From positions 62,001 to 126,000 of the forward strand of contig JAPJBO010000172.1 of the NCBI GenBank assembly GCA_030068145.1: a stretch of DNA of 64,000 nt. Direction: 5' to 3'. This document shows, piece after piece, positions 62,473 through 64,000 of this stretch. Position 1 is the stretch's first letter. Each line of letters begins with the position of its first letter. This DNA is from Diplonema papillatum (lineage: Eukaryota; Euglenozoa; Diplonemea; Diplonemida; Diplonemidae). The notes beneath the pieces are model-generated. The model was not told the DNA's origin, searched no databases, and saw only the letters and a list, made by a program, of their open reading frames with translations. The translations under genes were made by a program, and so were the position numbers.

Positions 62473-62895
62473 TTTTCGTTGACCGCACTACCCTGAGCCC
62501 AAATCCTGGACGTGGTTTCAGGTGGCAAATTTGCAAATGATCGTGATCAGAACGTCCTACTTGGGCGGTTCAGTTTCCTCACACATTGCATGTGGCTTAA
62601 AAAAAAAGGCTGAAAACTTCAACTTGTCCCAGATTTCCCAAAATGCCTTCTTGATTCAAGGTACCTCTTATATTCAAGGTAACTCGTGGATTCCCATGGT
62701 AAGGAGTGTTTGCTGATGTACTGTTTGAGCCGGTCCGTCCCTGTCTCTTGAAACTGCATCGAAGTGCTGCCGCTGTTTATCGCAGTGAACCACGGTCCAC
62801 CACGGTCTATCAGGTCCAGCCCTAGTCCCTAGAGCTGCATCGAATTGCCCGGTGCTGTATTCTTCGGTCTATCACGGTCTATCAAGAGGAGATGG
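62473..62895 (+). repeat. Partners of 36.88-37.01 kb and 47.80-48.01 kb
   Basis: 62473-62597 is the inverted copy of 36881-37008. 62690-62895 carries the GTCCACCACGGTCTATCAGG words related in inverted orientation to 47804-48010, and repeats AGCTGCATCGAA/AACTGCATCGAA internally about 80 bp apart. Confidence 0.7.
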
Positions 62896-64000
62896 ACCGG
62901 CTCACAGTTGTCAAAAGGTGCGAAAGAGCATTGGCAGCTCTCGCCTTCCTTGACGGTGGAGTTTTTGAGTGACGTGCAAGCAGCGGGTGCGGACTGAATT
63001 TGGTTCGCTTCGTTCCACCCCCCGCCCCCTTCCACCCTTTGCCAGCACCTCTGGTTTGGTTTCTCTGTTCTCCCTTTTCGTCTGCCAATATCCGTAGTCA
63101 GTCGCCCTCCCCACAGGGGTTTCGACAGCCGAAATAGGGGGAAGACCTTTGTTTACGGACTGGCTCCATTTTTATGGACGACATGCAGATTATCCGCCAG
63201 ACAGGGGGGGAAATGTTTCTTGGGTTTGAATAGCGCGTGGTGCTTGCACCACTGAGGCCCTGGGGGGTCGTTGTAGAATGGTTTAGCTTGAAGGGTATTG
63301 GAAAGGTTGAAAAGGTTTTGGGGGTCACCGGGGGGGGGAATCTTGGTTCATTTGTTTAGGCAGAACACTGTCTCTCATGCATGCGGAAGGTAAATGACAA
63401 CGATATCGACTGATGGGTTTAACGCTATCGAAGAAAACGTAGCGTCCGCCAGGCAAAGACAACTTGCTGGCCCCCGAGCGAGAGATAAAGGTTCGTCATG
63501 CTCCCTTTCGCGTTTTTCCACACGGGGCTTTTCCTTCGTCCCGTGTTTCCGTGGCCTTCTTAACTTGATAAGTTTGCTTATGGAAAGACCCGGTGGGCGT
63601 TCCCCCTCCTGCAGGGAGAAGAAGAAAGCCATCGTGACTCCGATGCACCACGCGTGTCTGAACGTCACCGTTCCGACCACAAACCAGGTAATCCGGGACT
63701 TTGCGACAAACAGACTGACGAGGACACTGCTTGGGAGGCGTAACCCAACGCCGAACGAGAAAGTTCCCGTTTGTTTCGACGATCTCCTCACGATTAGAAA
63801 AAGCAACGTGTTCCGAGGCTTCTTCTTAGCAGGGGACAAGATTGACTATCCCGGAAAGCTGCACTTTCTTCGTGCAGTAGGATGTCTTGTGGATGTTCAT
63901 TTATTCGTGGATTTTTTTTTTTCTTGTGCCAGTCTGGCTCTTGGTGCTCTCGGTTTTATGTATGAAAACTCGGAACCGTCGAGCCGTTGGCTAGGTTTGG
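62896..64000. other. Gene-free stretch to the end of the window
   Basis: A hairpin-unit copy (GAATCTTGGTTCATTTGTTT, AGGCAGAACACTGTCTCTCA) lies at 63336-63382. A 154-residue minus-strand frame at 63375-63839 has no recognisable motif. No gene seen. Confidence 0.4.

Overview
This is a 64 kb window of eukaryotic nuclear DNA that is poor in genes and rich in repeats. Three long, uninterrupted reading frames stand out as real: a 695-residue protein (16072-18159, minus), a 625-residue transposase (24983-26860, plus) and a 3,333-residue secreted/membrane redox protein (37530-47531, minus). None needs an intron, and the coding DNA is visibly more GC-rich than its oligo-A/oligo-T-rich surroundings. 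An intron-poor protist or alga with islands of genes in transposon-derived DNA fits. A red alga is one possibility, but nothing here proves the lineage. The eukaryotic assignment rests on the 18S-type rRNA remnant at about 18.75-19.26 kb, the DOMON/ferric reductase architecture, the Gypsy-type relics and the long poly-A/T tracts. There are no bacterial-style operons or ribosome binding sites.

Layout. 1-16 kb: no convincing gene; dispersed repeat fragments, a 35 bp x 3 and a 33 bp x 8 tandem repeat, many homopolymer runs. 16.1-18.2 kb: the 695-residue gene of unknown function. 18.7-19.3 kb: a degenerate copy of the 3' part of 18S rRNA. 20.3-22.3 kb: fold-back elements with very long palindromes. 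24.0-27.4 kb: a short inverted-repeat element next to a complete 3.0 kb DNA transposon with terminal inverted repeats of about 475 bp. 27.5-37.5 kb: repeats only, including short MITE-like elements. 37.5-47.5 kb: the giant DOMON-ferric reductase gene. 47.5-64 kb: repeats, Gypsy-type relics (reverse transcriptase at about 49.3 kb, integrase at about 51.5 kb), several inverted-repeat elements, a MITE whose inside has expanded into a 93 bp array, a tRNA-like Pol III sequence and a 16-17 bp degenerate minisatellite.

The central biological item is the 37.5-47.5 kb gene. It encodes a signal peptide, eighteen DOMON domains, then a bis-haem ferric-reductase membrane core and cytosolic FAD and NAD(P)H domains. 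Sixteen of the eighteen DOMON domains keep both a Met and a His at the positions expected for b-haem ligands in DOMON cytochromes. The two that lost one have lost both. I infer a chain of extracellular haem domains fed with electrons across the membrane from cytosolic NAD(P)H. The 695-residue gene has no recognisable link to it.

Most of the rest is a mosaic of short non-autonomous repeat families that occur several times within this window, so some insertion events can be read directly from filled and empty sites.
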